DNA from: Haladaptatus pallidirubidus
Lineage (GTDB): Archaea > Halobacteriota > Halobacteria > Halobacteriales > Haladaptataceae
Direction of reading: 5' to 3'
DNA length: 64,000 bases
Assembly (NCBI RefSeq): GCF_020700235.1
Contig: NZ_CP085301.1
Location: 3,720,001 to 3,784,000 of the forward strand
Part shown: positions 16,600 through 25,700 of the stretch, piece after piece
How the letters are laid out: every line of letters begins with the position of its first letter
Position numbering within the stretch: position 1 is the first letter of the stretch
Translations under genes and position numbers: made by a program
Notes under the pieces: model-generated
Seen by the model: the letters and a program-made list of their open reading frames with translations, nothing else
The model's database searches: none
What the model was told of the DNA's origin: nothing

Positions 16600-17781
16600 C
16601 TACTTCGCCGTGCTGACGATTTTTATCACGTCGCCTTCTTCCAACTCGTAGGAGTCGCTGATGTCGCGGTTCGTCTTCGCGTTCACGGCGTGGAGGTAGC
16701 CGTCGCCGATGTCGCTGTGAACCGCGTAGGCGAGGTCTGGCGGGGTCGAACCGTTCGGGAGCAGGAAGGCGTCGGGGAGGACGTTTCCTTGGCCGTCCGT
16801 CCACTTCGATTCGTTCTGCACCGGGTAGGCCGTGATTTGGTCGAGCAGGTCGTACACGGCGGTGTCGAGGGCCTCCTGCACGCCGGTTCCGCCCCACTCC
16901 CGCATGACGCCCCTGATTCGTTCGAGTCCGGTCCGTTGCTGGTCGCTCAGGTCGCCGACGACCTCGAAATCGTCGTCACCGGGGTCGTAGTCTACAACGC
17001 CAGCCTCGACGCCCTGTCGAAGCGCGAGTTCGCCCTCCGCGGTGGCGGGGATGACCGGCTTGCCCGTCTCGCGGAGTCGTTCGATATTTTCCTCGGGGGC
17101 GATGTCGGCTTTGTTCGCCACGAGGATGATGGGCTTGGTTCGGGCGCGGATGTCGCGGGCGAGCGCTTCGCGATGGTCGTCAGTCCACTGCTGAGGGTCG
17201 TCGGGGTAGTCCAGCTCACGGAGGCTGGCGGCCACTTCGTGTTCGCTCGCGCCGAATCCCGTCAGCATCTCCGAGAGCGCTTCGTCGATGTCGAAGCCCG
17301 GGGAGCGAGATTGGCGCACGACGCCCTCCCAGTTGCGTTCGATGATGCCCGCGAGCCACTGGTCCATCTCCTCCTCGATGAAATCGACTTCCTCGACGGG
17401 GTCGTAGGTGCCGATTTCGACGGGTTCGCCCTCCTCGTTGGTTCCACCCGAGGCGTCAACGACGTTGACGATTGCGTCGGCGTTCGTCAGTTCGTCCAAG
17501 AACTGATTGCCGAGTCCGCGGCCTTCGTGCGCGCCCGGGACGAGTCCAGCCACGTCGAGCAGTTCGATTGGGACGTAGCGTTTCCCGTCGTGGCAGTGCT
17601 CGTTACCGCATCGTTCGTCGCGTTCGAGGCAGGGACAGTCGGTTCGGACGTGGCTCACGCCGCGATTCGCGTCGATGGTCGTGAAGGGATAGTTCGCCAC
17701 GTCCACCTCGGCCAGCGTCGCAGATTTGTAGAACGTAGACTTCCCGGCGTTGGGCTTGCCCGCGAGCGCGATGGAAATCAT
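16600..17781 (-). CDS. YchF/OLA1-like Obg-family GTPase (archaeal type)
   Basis: 393-aa TRAFAC GTPase. G1 is AGKPNAGKS (residues 7-15), G3 is DVAG (within LLDVAGLVPGAHEGRGLGN), G4 is NKAD (LVANKADIAP), and a C-terminal TGS-like ubiquitin fold ends in LEEGDVIKIV. A Cys/His cluster in the Switch region (CPCLERDERCGNEHCH) is typical of the archaeal group. The likely role is ribosome-associated regulation. The start at 17781 (MISIALAGKPN) is the conserved one; in-frame sequence up to 18054 is not similar to the family. Confidence 0.93.
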   Translation of the reverse strand: MISIALAGKPNAGKSTFYKSATLAEVDVANYPFTTIDANRGVSHVRTDCPCLERDERCGNEHCHDGKRYVPIELLDVAGLVPGAHEGRGLGNQFLDELTNADAIVNVVDASGGTNEEGEPVEIGTYDPVEEVDFIEEEMDQWLAGIIERNWEGVVRQSRSPGFDIDEALSEMLTGFGASEHEVAASLRELDYPDDPQQWTDDHREALARDIRARTKPIILVANKADIAPEENIERLRETGKPVIPATAEGELALRQGVEAGVVDYDPGDDDFEVVGDLSDQQRTGLERIRGVMREWGGTGVQEALDTAVYDLLDQITAYPVQNESKWTDGQGNVLPDAFLLPNGSTPPDLAYAVHSDIGDGYLHAVNAKTNRDISDSYELEEGDVIKIVSTAK

Positions 17782-18155
17782 GCTCGTCGGTAACAGGGAA
17801 ACCGGGAATTGCCTTTCGGTTTTCCGAGATAGGGGAAGTCGTTGCGACTGAATCGACGCGACTGGGATGGCGCCCGCTGACACACCCCGTGGAAAACGCC
17901 AGAGTGAGTAGCGCGAAATGCAGGTTCGCGGATAGTCGAGTGGCGGAACCGCGATACGACGATGTAATCGCAAACAGACGGTGCGGCTTTGATTGGAGTC
18001 GGCAATTGCTATCGGGACTCGAGGGAGTGGTTGACTCATTGCTGACTTCGACAATCAAACGTCTATCTAATAACGCAATTCGACCCGGTCTGTTATCTCA
18101 GTACGCCGTCAAAACCATCGTTAATAATAAGTAGGGATGAGTGGTAACAGTGTGC
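17782..18155. other. Intergenic region, no gene seen
   Basis: 374 bases between the divergently transcribed GTPase and wHTH-GNAT genes. It must hold both promoters; the part at 18060-18140 is AT-rich. No RNA gene, repeat or convincing small frame was found. Confidence 0.6.
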
Positions 18156-18887
18156 ATGGAGTTCTCCGAGAAACTAGAGTTCGGCCATGAAGACCGCAAG
18201 CGAATCTACGAATACGTAGAACAGCACGGAACGGCCGACGCGGACGAGGTACAGCAGTCGCTCGGAATCGATCCGGGTGGGTTCCGCCACCACGTCGCCA
18301 TCCTTCGCCGGGACGGATACCTCTCGGAGGACGACGGCGTACTCGTAGTTTCGCTCGAAACCGGAGCGGAAGAGGAGTTCGTAGACGAGGATACGGAGTT
18401 CATCATCCGTCCCGCCCGTCAGGAAGATTTGGCGGGTATCGTCGGCGCGATTCGGCAGGTCGCGGAGGAAGGAACCTACATCGTCGCCGAAACCGTCGCG
18501 GACGAAATCGATCATCAGGAGGCTCTGCTCCGACACAACGAACTCGAGTCGCGGATGTTCTTCGTCGCCACGGTGAACGACGACGTAGTCGGCTGGGTAC
18601 ACCTCCACGCGCCGGAACTGGACAAACTCAGCCACACCGCGGAGTTGACGGTCGGCGTCTTGGACGAGTACACCGGCCATGGAATCGGAAGCCACCTGCT
18701 CGAACGCGGATTGGAGTGGGCCGGTTCGAACGGCTACGAAAAGGTGTACCAGAGTGCCCCATCGACCAACCAGAACGCCATCGATTTCCTCAAAGCCCAC
18801 GGCTGGGAAACCGAGGCGGTGCGCGAAGACCACTACAAAATCAACGAGGAATACGTGGACGAAGTGATGATGGCGGTGAAACTGTAG
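18156..18887 (+). CDS. Winged-helix domain fused to a GNAT acetyltransferase
   Basis: 243-aa two-domain protein. Residues about 5-70 form a winged-helix-like segment (RKRIYEYVEQHG, ADEVQQSLGIDPGGFRHHVAILRRDGYL); residues about 80-235 are a GNAT domain with FIIRPARQEDL, LTVGVLDEYTGHGIGSHLL (acetyl-CoA pyrophosphate loop, G/A-x-x-G/A-like) and the C-terminal AIDFLKAHGWE. ATG 18156 gives MEFSEKLEF; an upstream GTG at 18141 is possible. It may acetylate a protein or small molecule under control of its DNA-binding part. Confidence 0.85.
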   Translation: MEFSEKLEFGHEDRKRIYEYVEQHGTADADEVQQSLGIDPGGFRHHVAILRRDGYLSEDDGVLVVSLETGAEEEFVDEDTEFIIRPARQEDLAGIVGAIRQVAEEGTYIVAETVADEIDHQEALLRHNELESRMFFVATVNDDVVGWVHLHAPELDKLSHTAELTVGVLDEYTGHGIGSHLLERGLEWAGSNGYEKVYQSAPSTNQNAIDFLKAHGWETEAVREDHYKINEEYVDEVMMAVKL

Positions 18888-18960
18888 CGGTTACGTTTTT
18901 GAATCCCGTTCGACACTTTCCGATGTGGCCGTAACGGTAACGCACACCAAACGGAGCGGG

Positions 18961-18968
18961 ATATAAAA
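18961..18968 (+). promoter_or_regulatory. TATA box candidate for the deoxyhypusine synthase gene
   Basis: atataaaa at 18961-18968 lies 33-41 nt upstream of ATG 19002, in the position expected for an archaeal TATA box with a short leader. Confidence 0.5.
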
Positions 18969-19001
18969 CACTCATCTTCGGTCAGCGATGACATCCACAG
19001 G

Positions 19002-19973
19002 ATGAGTGACGAAAGCCGTGAACACGTGATTCCGGGAAGCGAAGAGGAACTCGACACCCCCGACGTCAAGGGTTACGACTTCGGCGGCGAGTTCGACTTT
19101 TTCGAGATGCTGTCGTCGTATCGAACGACCGGATTTCAGGCGACGCATCTGCACGAAGCAATCGAACTTGCCCAAGCGATGCGCGAGGCGGACGCAAAAA
19201 TCTATCTGACGTTTACGTCGAATATCGTTTCGTCGGGGCTTCGCGAGGTGTTGGCGTACCTCGCTCACGAAGACCTCGTCGATGTGATGATAACGACGTC
19301 CGGGTCGATAACCGAGGACGTTATCAAGACCGAAAAGCCGTTCAAAATGGGCGAATGGGACGTAGATGAGGTGAAAATGCGCGAGCGAGGAATCAACCGC
19401 CTCGGAAACATTTTCGTGCCATCCGATCGGTACGTTTGGTTGGAGGAGTACTTGAACGATTTCTTCCCGGACTTTTTCGCCGACCAGAAGATTCGAACCC
19501 CGACGGCGTTCGCGCGGGAACTCGGCGAAACGCTCGACGACGAGGATTCTATCCTCTACAATGCCGCGAAAAACGATATTCCCGTCTTCTGTCCCGCCCT
19601 CACCGACGCGGAAGTCGGGAACTTCCTCTACTACTATCGACAGGGGTACGATTCCGATATCGGCATCGAAATAGTGGACGATTACGACAACCTCATCGAA
19701 GAGGGACTTCTCGCCGACAAAACCGGTCTCATCGTCCTCGGCGGCGGCGTTCCGAAACACCACGCCATCATGACCAACTTGTTCCGCGGCGGTGCGGACT
19801 ACGCAATCTACGTTTCCACCGGTATGGAAGGCGACGGCTCGTTGTCGGGTGCGCCGCCGAACGAAGCGGTTTCGTGGGGCAAAATCAAGCAGGATGCGAA
19901 AAACCACGTCCAAGTCGAAGCAGAGGCTACCTTGGTCGTCCCTCTGCTCGTCGCTGGCGCGTTTGCCGAGTAA
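19002..19973 (+). CDS. dhs: Deoxyhypusine synthase
   Basis: 323-aa NAD-dependent enzyme that moves the aminobutyl (or agmatine-derived) group onto a lysine of translation factor aIF5A. Family marks: LTFTSNIVSSGLRE, TTSGSITEDVIKT, VLGGGVPKHHAIM, DGSLSGAPPNEAVSWGKIK with the active-site Lys294 and a C-terminal LLVAGAFAE. The length is typical. The gene stands alone between the GNAT gene and dodecin (convergent). Confidence 0.97.
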   Translation: MSDESREHVIPGSEEELDTPDVKGYDFGGEFDFFEMLSSYRTTGFQATHLHEAIELAQAMREADAKIYLTFTSNIVSSGLREVLAYLAHEDLVDVMITTSGSITEDVIKTEKPFKMGEWDVDEVKMRERGINRLGNIFVPSDRYVWLEEYLNDFFPDFFADQKIRTPTAFARELGETLDDEDSILYNAAKNDIPVFCPALTDAEVGNFLYYYRQGYDSDIGIEIVDDYDNLIEEGLLADKTGLIVLGGGVPKHHAIMTNLFRGGADYAIYVSTGMEGDGSLSGAPPNEAVSWGKIKQDAKNHVQVEAEATLVVPLLVAGAFAE

Positions 19974-19991
19974 TCCCGCTCTACCCTGGCG

Positions 19992-20198
19992 TTATTCGTG
20001 ACGAACCGGGAACGCGACTTCGACCGTCGTCTTGTAATCCGTAATCTGGCCGTTTTCGACGTTCGCCGTCCAATCTTCGACTTCGATACCGCTGATGTTC
20101 TCGATAGTTTCGCTGGCTTGCTCGACCGCTTCCCGGGCGGCGTCCTCCCACGATTCCTCGGACGTTCCGAGTACCTTGATGATTTTTACTGCCGTCAT
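19992..20198 (-). CDS. Dodecin, flavin-storage protein
   Basis: 68-aa protein matching the dodecin fold. Dodecins form hollow 12-mers that bind riboflavin or FMN. It has KVLGTSEESWEDAAREAV at the N-terminus, the aromatic flavin-stacking Trp in EVEDWTANV, ENGQITDYKTTVEVAF at the C-terminus, and normal length. ATG 20198 (MTAVKIIK) is the clear start. It converges on deoxyhypusine synthase. Confidence 0.93.
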   Translation of the reverse strand: MTAVKIIKVLGTSEESWEDAAREAVEQASETIENISGIEVEDWTANVENGQITDYKTTVEVAFPVRHE

Positions 20199-20643
20199 GG
20201 CATACGCCCTACGCCAGCATGGAGGTAGCATCTTGTGGCCGCGCTTTGGAGAGTTCGTTCGTCGGTGATTTCGGTGCTGTGCTGCTGTTTTGAGTGATTT
20301 TGATATTCGAGAAACTGTTTGAACCGGTATCGGCTTACTGCGAATTGTTGCCGACTCCATTGAAAACCGCCACCGCACCGAAACCACCCACGTACATCCC
20401 CCACCCGATTCCGGTCCTCACTTCGTTGCGGTACCTGCGGGCCACGGCCGCAGGTCAGCAAGACGCGTTGCGTCTTGCAAGCCTCGTCTCTCACACGCTG
20501 TCGGCACTGCCCGAGGCGATTACCGCCGAGGGCCAGTGCCAGCGCGTACCATTCCGGTCGTGAAGATTGCCACTGACTCATGCCTGCCCGGTTCTGCCAC
20601 TCGATACTTGTACTCTCCCGCCGTTCCACGTTTGGGGGAGAGC
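20199..20643. other. Intergenic region with clustered inverted repeats
   Basis: 445 bases between the dodecin gene and the DUF2267 gene (divergent). No credible gene is present; it contains the hairpin cluster listed at 20434-20540 and must also contain two promoters. Confidence 0.6.
20434..20540. repeat. Cluster of three inverted repeats
   Basis: Three hairpins lie in a row: cctgcgg/ccgcagg (20434-20454, 7-bp arms), gcaagacgc/gcgtcttgc (20458-20478, 9-bp arms, 3-nt loop) and ggcactg/cagtgcc (20503-20540) enclosing an inner ggcg/cgcc pair. The arrangement looks like a structured intergenic repeat element or a non-coding RNA; no family is recognised. Confidence 0.6.
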
Positions 20644-21039
20644 ATGGATTACAGTGAGTTCATCGGACAGACACAGCACCGACTGAAACTGGGGAAACAG
20701 GGAAAGACGGTTCGGGCGATTCGCGCCACGCTGACGACGCTCGGCGAACGACTGCAACCCGGCGAAGCGAAAGACCTCGCGGGGCCGCTCCCGATGGAAA
20801 TCGACTGGTATCTCGAACGGGCCGATTCGGGCCAGCGATTCCACTTCGACGAATTCGTAGACCGTGTGGCAGAACGCGAAGGTATCGAGAATCAGGATGC
20901 GCTCTTTCACGCGAAGGGTGTAATGTCGCTCGTAGCCGAAGTCGTTCCGGAGGGAGAATTTCAGCAGGTTCGCCAGCAGTTGCCGGACGAGTACGACCCG
21001 CTATTCGAACTCGTCGGAAACGAGGCGGCGTTCGACTAA
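20644..21039 (+). CDS. DUF2267 family protein
   Basis: 131-aa protein of the DUF2267 family: YSEFIGQTQHRL near the N-terminus, AIRATLTTLGERLQPGEA, then AGPLPMEIDW and a C-terminal LPDEYDPLFELV. These helical proteins are common in bacteria and haloarchaea and often appear beside stress genes; the function is unknown. ATG 20644 is used. Its TAA overlaps the stop of the convergent gene at 21036 by two or three bases. Confidence 0.85.
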   Translation: MDYSEFIGQTQHRLKLGKQGKTVRAIRATLTTLGERLQPGEAKDLAGPLPMEIDWYLERADSGQRFHFDEFVDRVAEREGIENQDALFHAKGVMSLVAEVVPEGEFQQVRQQLPDEYDPLFELVGNEAAFD

Positions 21040-21416
21040 CGCCGCGCCCGTCGAATTTCGGGCCTCGGAATCCGGGTCAGCAGTTGCACCGCGTCGTGGA
21101 TATCGTGGGTTTTCACGACCAGTTCCGCGACTTCCCGCACCGTGAACTCCGTCTCTATTTCGTGGCCGTAACAGCGCGCGTACAGCGCCAACCAGTCGTT
21201 GAGCGCCCGTTCCAGTCGCGTCATCTCCCACTGGTCGAACCGCGCGAACTCGCCGGTTCGACCCTCGACGTACACCGAGACGACATCACCGACGCCCGAA
21301 CGGAGGATGGAAACCGCACGATCCTCGTCCGGTGGATTTGCGGGCGGGTCGAATGCTTTCCGGTCGGCCCGCGCTCGCTTTGCGAGATCGGCGATTCGGT
21401 CGCGGTGTTCGGTCAT
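21036..21416 (-). CDS. Conserved haloarchaeal protein at the end of the fix/ETF operon
   Basis: 126-aa protein starting at ATG 21416, 25 bases after the FixCX stop, so likely co-transcribed with the flavoprotein genes. It is largely helical and soluble (MTEHRDRIADLAKRARAD, LERALNDWLALYARCYGHEIE, VREVAELVVKTHDIHDAVQLL). No family was recognised. It may serve the flavoprotein complex, but only the position suggests this. Confidence 0.7.
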   Translation of the reverse strand: MTEHRDRIADLAKRARADRKAFDPPANPPDEDRAVSILRSGVGDVVSVYVEGRTGEFARFDQWEMTRLERALNDWLALYARCYGHEIETEFTVREVAELVVKTHDIHDAVQLLTRIPRPEIRRARR

Positions 21417-21441
21417 CGTTGATGTTTCCTCCCGTCTTCGC

Positions 21442-23115
21442 TCACCCTTGCTTGAACTCGACGCCTTTGTCGCCGCGCGGGTGTTCCCATTCCGTTTCGG
21501 CGACGACGGCACAGGTGCCACATTCGACGCAGGGTTGCGTGTCGAGGCTCACGATTTTCTCCTCGTGGCCGTTCATCTGCACCGTCTCCTCGCGGTAGCA
21601 ACCGCCGCCGAAATCCTTCGCGCTGACGGGACAGGCCGACACCGCCGCGCCGCTGGCTTCGTAGGAGTCGTTTCGCAGGCGGATGTGCGGGTTGCCCACG
21701 TCCGTGTCGTAGGTCAGGTCGCCGATTCGGTCGGCGAGGCTCTTCGGTTCGACCTCGTTTACGTCCTCGATTTCGGTACCCAGCTCTTCCGCGATAACCG
21801 TCGGAAGCGTGACGTAGGGCGTCTTCGTGTCCGGAATCATCGAGGAGAGGAACGGCGAACTGTAGAGACGTTCGAGTTGCGACTCCATCGACCCGGAGCG
21901 AAGCACCGCCCGACCAATCGGCGAAGAGAGGAGAGTATCCGTGAAGTCTGCGATTCGCTCCGTCTCGCCGAATCGTCCGAGTGTTCGATACTGTTTGGGT
22001 CGGAGTTTGTCCATCACGCCTTCGTCCTTCAGCTTCTTTTCATAGAGCAGTCCGGCCTTCTCCGGGTCGCCGCGCATTCGCGCCTCGGCGAATGCCTCGG
22101 CGGCGAGCGCGCCTGCGGTCACGGCGTGGTTCATCCCCTTGATTATCGGCCCTTGGGCCTGCATCTGCCCCCCGGCGTCGCCGACGAGGGCGAGACGCCC
22201 GCGGTGCGGTGCCGGATGGGCCGCTTTCTTCGAATCGGGAACGAGTTTCGCGCTGTACTCGACTTCGTCGTAGTGACCGTTCAGCCACTGCGCGAGCAGC
22301 GGGTGCGTGAGCAGATTGTCGAGCAGTTCGTGCGGTTCCGCCTCCTCCGTCACGAGACTGTCGAGGTGGAAGACGGTGCCGATGGAAAGCGAATCCTGAT
22401 TCGTGTAGAGGAAGCCGCCGCCACGAACGTTCTCGAACAGGTTGCCCGAGAAGAGGTGCGCTTCGCCCGTGTCCGGAGAAACGTCGAATCGCTCGGCGAT
22501 AACGTCCTCCGGCATTTCGATGACGGCTTTAACGCCTTGGAACCACTCGTCCGGTTCGTCCCAGTTCATCAATCCGGCATCGCGGGCGAGTTCGCTGTTA
22601 ACGCCATCTGCCGCGACGATGAAGTCGGCCTTGATGGGGTCGAGTTCGTCGCAGGTGACGCCGACGATTTTCCCGCTCTCACGGAGCAAACCGTTCACTC
22701 GAACGCCGGTTAGCAAGCCGCCGCCGGTCTCGCTCGTCATCTCGTGGACTCGGTCGGCCAGCCACGAGTCCATTTTCCGCCGGAGGACGGCGTCCGACCA
22801 CTCCGTGTCGTGTTCGTGGAGGCGGGTGATGTCGAACGATTTCACCTTCTCGTCGGCCACGTTGTGGATGTTGTAGCTCGTAATCGGGCGTTCAGCGGCC
22901 TCCTCGCGAAAGTCGGGGAACAGCGAGTCGATAGTGTAGGGTGCCGACTCTTCGGCGTAGATGAGGCCGCCGGAGACGTTCTTCGATCCAGCTTCGACAC
23001 CGCGTTCGAGGACGAGCGTTTCGATTCCGTTGCGTGCGAGCGTCGCGGCCGCCGCGGCCCCACCGGGACCGGCACCGACTACGACTGCTTCGTACTGTTC
23101 GTATTCTCCTGTCAT
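21442..23115 (-). CDS. FixC-FixX fusion: ETF-quinone oxidoreductase-like flavoprotein with ferredoxin domain
   Basis: 557-aa protein. The N-terminus has an FAD dinucleotide-binding motif VVVGAGPGGAA (residues 11-21) and LALVGDAGG further on, as in FixC and ETF-ubiquinone oxidoreductase. Residues about 470-555 are a FixX-type ferredoxin with VSACPVSA and CVECGTC for a [4Fe-4S] cluster. In many bacteria FixC and FixX are separate; here they are fused. It should accept electrons from the FixAB flavoprotein and pass them to quinone or ferredoxin. Start ATG 23115; 19 bases after FixB. Confidence 0.93.
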   Translation of the reverse strand: MTGEYEQYEAVVVGAGPGGAAAAATLARNGIETLVLERGVEAGSKNVSGGLIYAEESAPYTIDSLFPDFREEAAERPITSYNIHNVADEKVKSFDITRLHEHDTEWSDAVLRRKMDSWLADRVHEMTSETGGGLLTGVRVNGLLRESGKIVGVTCDELDPIKADFIVAADGVNSELARDAGLMNWDEPDEWFQGVKAVIEMPEDVIAERFDVSPDTGEAHLFSGNLFENVRGGGFLYTNQDSLSIGTVFHLDSLVTEEAEPHELLDNLLTHPLLAQWLNGHYDEVEYSAKLVPDSKKAAHPAPHRGRLALVGDAGGQMQAQGPIIKGMNHAVTAGALAAEAFAEARMRGDPEKAGLLYEKKLKDEGVMDKLRPKQYRTLGRFGETERIADFTDTLLSSPIGRAVLRSGSMESQLERLYSSPFLSSMIPDTKTPYVTLPTVIAEELGTEIEDVNEVEPKSLADRIGDLTYDTDVGNPHIRLRNDSYEASGAAVSACPVSAKDFGGGCYREETVQMNGHEEKIVSLDTQPCVECGTCAVVAETEWEHPRGDKGVEFKQG

Positions 23116-23134
23116 TAGCTAACAATCTCCATGT

Positions 23135-24679
23135 TCAGTCATCGTCTTCCGCCACGACCGCACCCAGTTCGCCCGCCTCGACTGCATCGGTGAGGCGGGG
23201 AAGCACTTCGAACAGGTCGCCTTCGATGAAGTAATCGGTGAAGTCCCGAATGTCGGCGTCCGTATCGGTGTTAATCGAGATGATGGTCTCCGACTCGTCC
23301 ATTCCGACTTTATGCTGAATCGCGCCGCTGATGCCCGCCGCGATGTAGAGGGGCGGTTGGACGATTTGTCCGGTTTCGCCGATTTGGCGCTCCTCGCTGA
23401 CGTACTGTTCGACGTGTCCCTCCACGTTGTAGGACGCGGTCACTACGCCCCGCGAGAGGCCGAGGTCGGCGTCGTCGAAGGCGTCAACGAGGTCGAGTGC
23501 GAGTTCGATCCCCTCCGTGGGGTCGTCGCCGATGCCACGACCGATTGCGACGACGACTTCCCGTCCGGTCAAATCGACGCCGGTATCGAGGGTGTCCCAT
23601 TCGGCGACTTCGACGCGATACCAATCGTCCGGCGTGTCGATGTCGTATGAGACGATTTCGCCTTCGCGTCCCGGGTCGGCTTCCATCGCGTCGAAGCTAC
23701 CCGGAATCACGGAACAGCCCTGCGGGTGGAACTCCCGATTCGGATTATCGATGCAGAGGATGGTCGAGTATTCGAATCCGGAGAAGTCCGGGCGCTTCAT
23801 GTGCAGGATACGCTCGAACTCGACTTTCTCGCCTGGTGTGCCCGTCTTCACGGGATTCGAAATGAGTTCGTTCGTGATGGATAGCCCCGAGCAGTCGCTC
23901 GCGAGTCCGGAATCGAGTTCGCCCTGCACCTGTGCGGAGAGGTCGCGCCCATTGTTCGTCGCCGGGAAAAGGAAGTAGCGCGGTTTGTCGTACTCCTTCC
24001 AATCCGCCTCGGCTCGCGCCATGTCCGCCACGATTTCGGTGTACGGCTTGTGACGGAACCGCTTCAATCGCTCGTCGTCGTGGTACACCGCCACGTCCGC
24101 ACCGAGTGCAATGCACTCCTCCGCGAGGCCGCGCATGTCGTCGCCGACAAGTACGGCGACGACTCGTTCGTCGCCGCCGTACTCGTTTTCGTACTCGTCC
24201 ATCAACTCGCGGGCTTTGCCCAGCATCTCCTTCGACACGTCGAGCAGTTCGCCGCCCTGCGTCTCGCAGTACACCCACATGTCGCGGTAGACGCCGTCTT
24301 CGAGCGCTCGAACGTGCTTTTTGTCCGCGGTGGGATGGGTGAGTCCGTCGTCTTCCTCCTCGTCCTCTTCGTCGGCCCCTGCGTCGGAATCGGACGCCTC
24401 CGATTCCGACGCCGTTTCCGCTCCCTCGTCGGGGTCTTCTACGTCCGCCGCCGTCTCTTCGTACTCGCCTTCGGTTTCGGTATCTTCGGTGGCGTCGCCA
24501 CCTTCCGTCTGGCTCTCAAGTTCGTCGATTCGGGCTTGGATGACCTCTTTCGCCGTCTTTCTGTCCTCGCCTTCCTCCTCGCTGGTAAGTATTTCGTCCA
24601 GTGCGCCCGTGTCTTCGACGGTCTGTACGTCCTGTTCCAGTTCTTCGACGGTTCGGTCGCCGGGATTTACGTCCGTCAT
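23135..24679 (-). CDS. Electron transfer flavoprotein alpha subunit (FixB-like) with acidic N-terminal extension
   Basis: 514-aa protein. Residues about 125-510 are the ETF alpha/FixB body, with MWVYCETQGGELLDVS, an FAD-domain AIGRGIG and the FAD-binding region PPLYIAAGISGAIQHKVGM. Residues 1-120 are an extra acidic, Glu/Asp/Ser-rich segment with a helical N-terminus, absent from usual ETF alpha, and look disordered. With FixA it forms the heterodimer that takes electrons from dehydrogenases. It starts 2 bases after the FixA stop. Confidence 0.93.
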   Translation of the reverse strand: MTDVNPGDRTVEELEQDVQTVEDTGALDEILTSEEEGEDRKTAKEVIQARIDELESQTEGGDATEDTETEGEYEETAADVEDPDEGAETASESEASDSDAGADEEDEEEDDGLTHPTADKKHVRALEDGVYRDMWVYCETQGGELLDVSKEMLGKARELMDEYENEYGGDERVVAVLVGDDMRGLAEECIALGADVAVYHDDERLKRFRHKPYTEIVADMARAEADWKEYDKPRYFLFPATNNGRDLSAQVQGELDSGLASDCSGLSITNELISNPVKTGTPGEKVEFERILHMKRPDFSGFEYSTILCIDNPNREFHPQGCSVIPGSFDAMEADPGREGEIVSYDIDTPDDWYRVEVAEWDTLDTGVDLTGREVVVAIGRGIGDDPTEGIELALDLVDAFDDADLGLSRGVVTASYNVEGHVEQYVSEERQIGETGQIVQPPLYIAAGISGAIQHKVGMDESETIISINTDTDADIRDFTDYFIEGDLFEVLPRLTDAVEAGELGAVVAEDDD

Positions 24680-24681
24680 TA

Positions 24682-25530
24682 TCAGTCCCCCGCGGCAAAT
24701 GGTCGCATCGTTTTGAGTACGTCCGCCATCGCCTCCTCGTCGTCGGGCGTGACCATCGTGGCATCGCGCTCCGCCGGGGCTTTCGGAATCGGGTCAACCG
24801 ACGACACGATGGTCGGTGATCCGTCCAATCCGATGTAGTCCGGGTCGAGATTGAGGTCGGCGTGATCCCACGTCGAGAGGTACTCTTCGTACTCCTCGGC
24901 GCGCTCTTTCGTCTCGGCTTTCAGTCGCTTCTTTTGAAGCCGGTGGGCCGCCTTTCTGTAGGACGGTTCGTACTCTGGGTCGGTTACGATAAACGCCGGA
25001 AGCGGTGCGGTGACGGTTTCGATTTCGTCCACGTCGCCCTCCACGAGGCGCTTTGCGCGTACCTGTCGTTCATCTTCGTCCACCTCCATCGCGATGACGT
25101 GCGTGATAATCGGGTAGTCCAAACACCATGCCGTCTGCGGGCCGGTCTGTCCCGTCTCGCCGTCGGCGGTTTTGAACCCCGCGAAAACCAAGTCCGGTTC
25201 GCCGATCTTTTCGATGCCCGCCGAGAGGGTAATCGCCGTTGCCCACGTGTCCGCGGCGGCCATCTCGCGGTCGGAGAGGAGATAACAGTCGTCGGCGTAC
25301 ACCGTCATTGCTTCGCGGAGCACGTCGGCGTAGCCCGGCGGACCCATGCTCATCGCGCTCACCTGACCGCCGTGCTCCACTTTTGTCTGAAGGGCGGCTT
25401 TGAGAGCGAACTCGTCGTTCGGATTCATCACCGTCGGCGTCCGTCCGCGTTCCAAGTGACCGTCTTCGTCGAACGACACCTGTCCCTCGCGGAAGTCGGG
25501 AACGCCTTTGGTCAACACGACAGAGTGCAT
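24682..25530 (-). CDS. Electron transfer flavoprotein beta subunit (FixA-like)
   Basis: 282-aa ETF beta/FixA protein, first gene of the operon. It has the nucleotide-binding features LKAALQTKVEHGGQVSAMSMGPPG, YLLSDREMAAADTWATA and the family signature region VEGDVDEIETVTAPLPAFIV. ATG 25530 (MHSVVLTKG) is preferred, as it matches the usual family N-terminus; an ATG at 25542 is the alternative. FixAB plus FixCX suggests a bifurcating or quinone-linked system. Confidence 0.93.
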   Translation of the reverse strand: MHSVVLTKGVPDFREGQVSFDEDGHLERGRTPTVMNPNDEFALKAALQTKVEHGGQVSAMSMGPPGYADVLREAMTVYADDCYLLSDREMAAADTWATAITLSAGIEKIGEPDLVFAGFKTADGETGQTGPQTAWCLDYPIITHVIAMEVDEDERQVRAKRLVEGDVDEIETVTAPLPAFIVTDPEYEPSYRKAAHRLQKKRLKAETKERAEEYEEYLSTWDHADLNLDPDYIGLDGSPTIVSSVDPIPKAPAERDATMVTPDDEEAMADVLKTMRPFAAGD

Positions 25531-25700
25531 TGATACCACCATCCGTGAATGTGTTTAGTTTGCATACGTCACCACGTACCAAAGCCCTCGGAGGTTATTA
25601 TACTGTTGGGAAATCAACAGAAATCTGACACTCTAACGGAACGCTATCCGCTGTCGATGTCTGTCACTTCTATGAGATAACGACCGAAACGTGTCAATAA

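Noticed and set aside
16690..17793. Open frame opposite the YchF-type GTPase
   Set aside because: The GTPase strand carries all G motifs; the other strand does not.
21199..22713. Long open frame antisense to the FixCX gene
   Set aside because: It mirrors the GC-rich coding strand and has no domain; it is a shadow of the flavoprotein.
23111..23122. gtcattagctaac near the FixCX start, similar to half of the TTAG/CTAA motif
   Set aside because: The two halves directly abut, so the geometry differs from the operator candidates.
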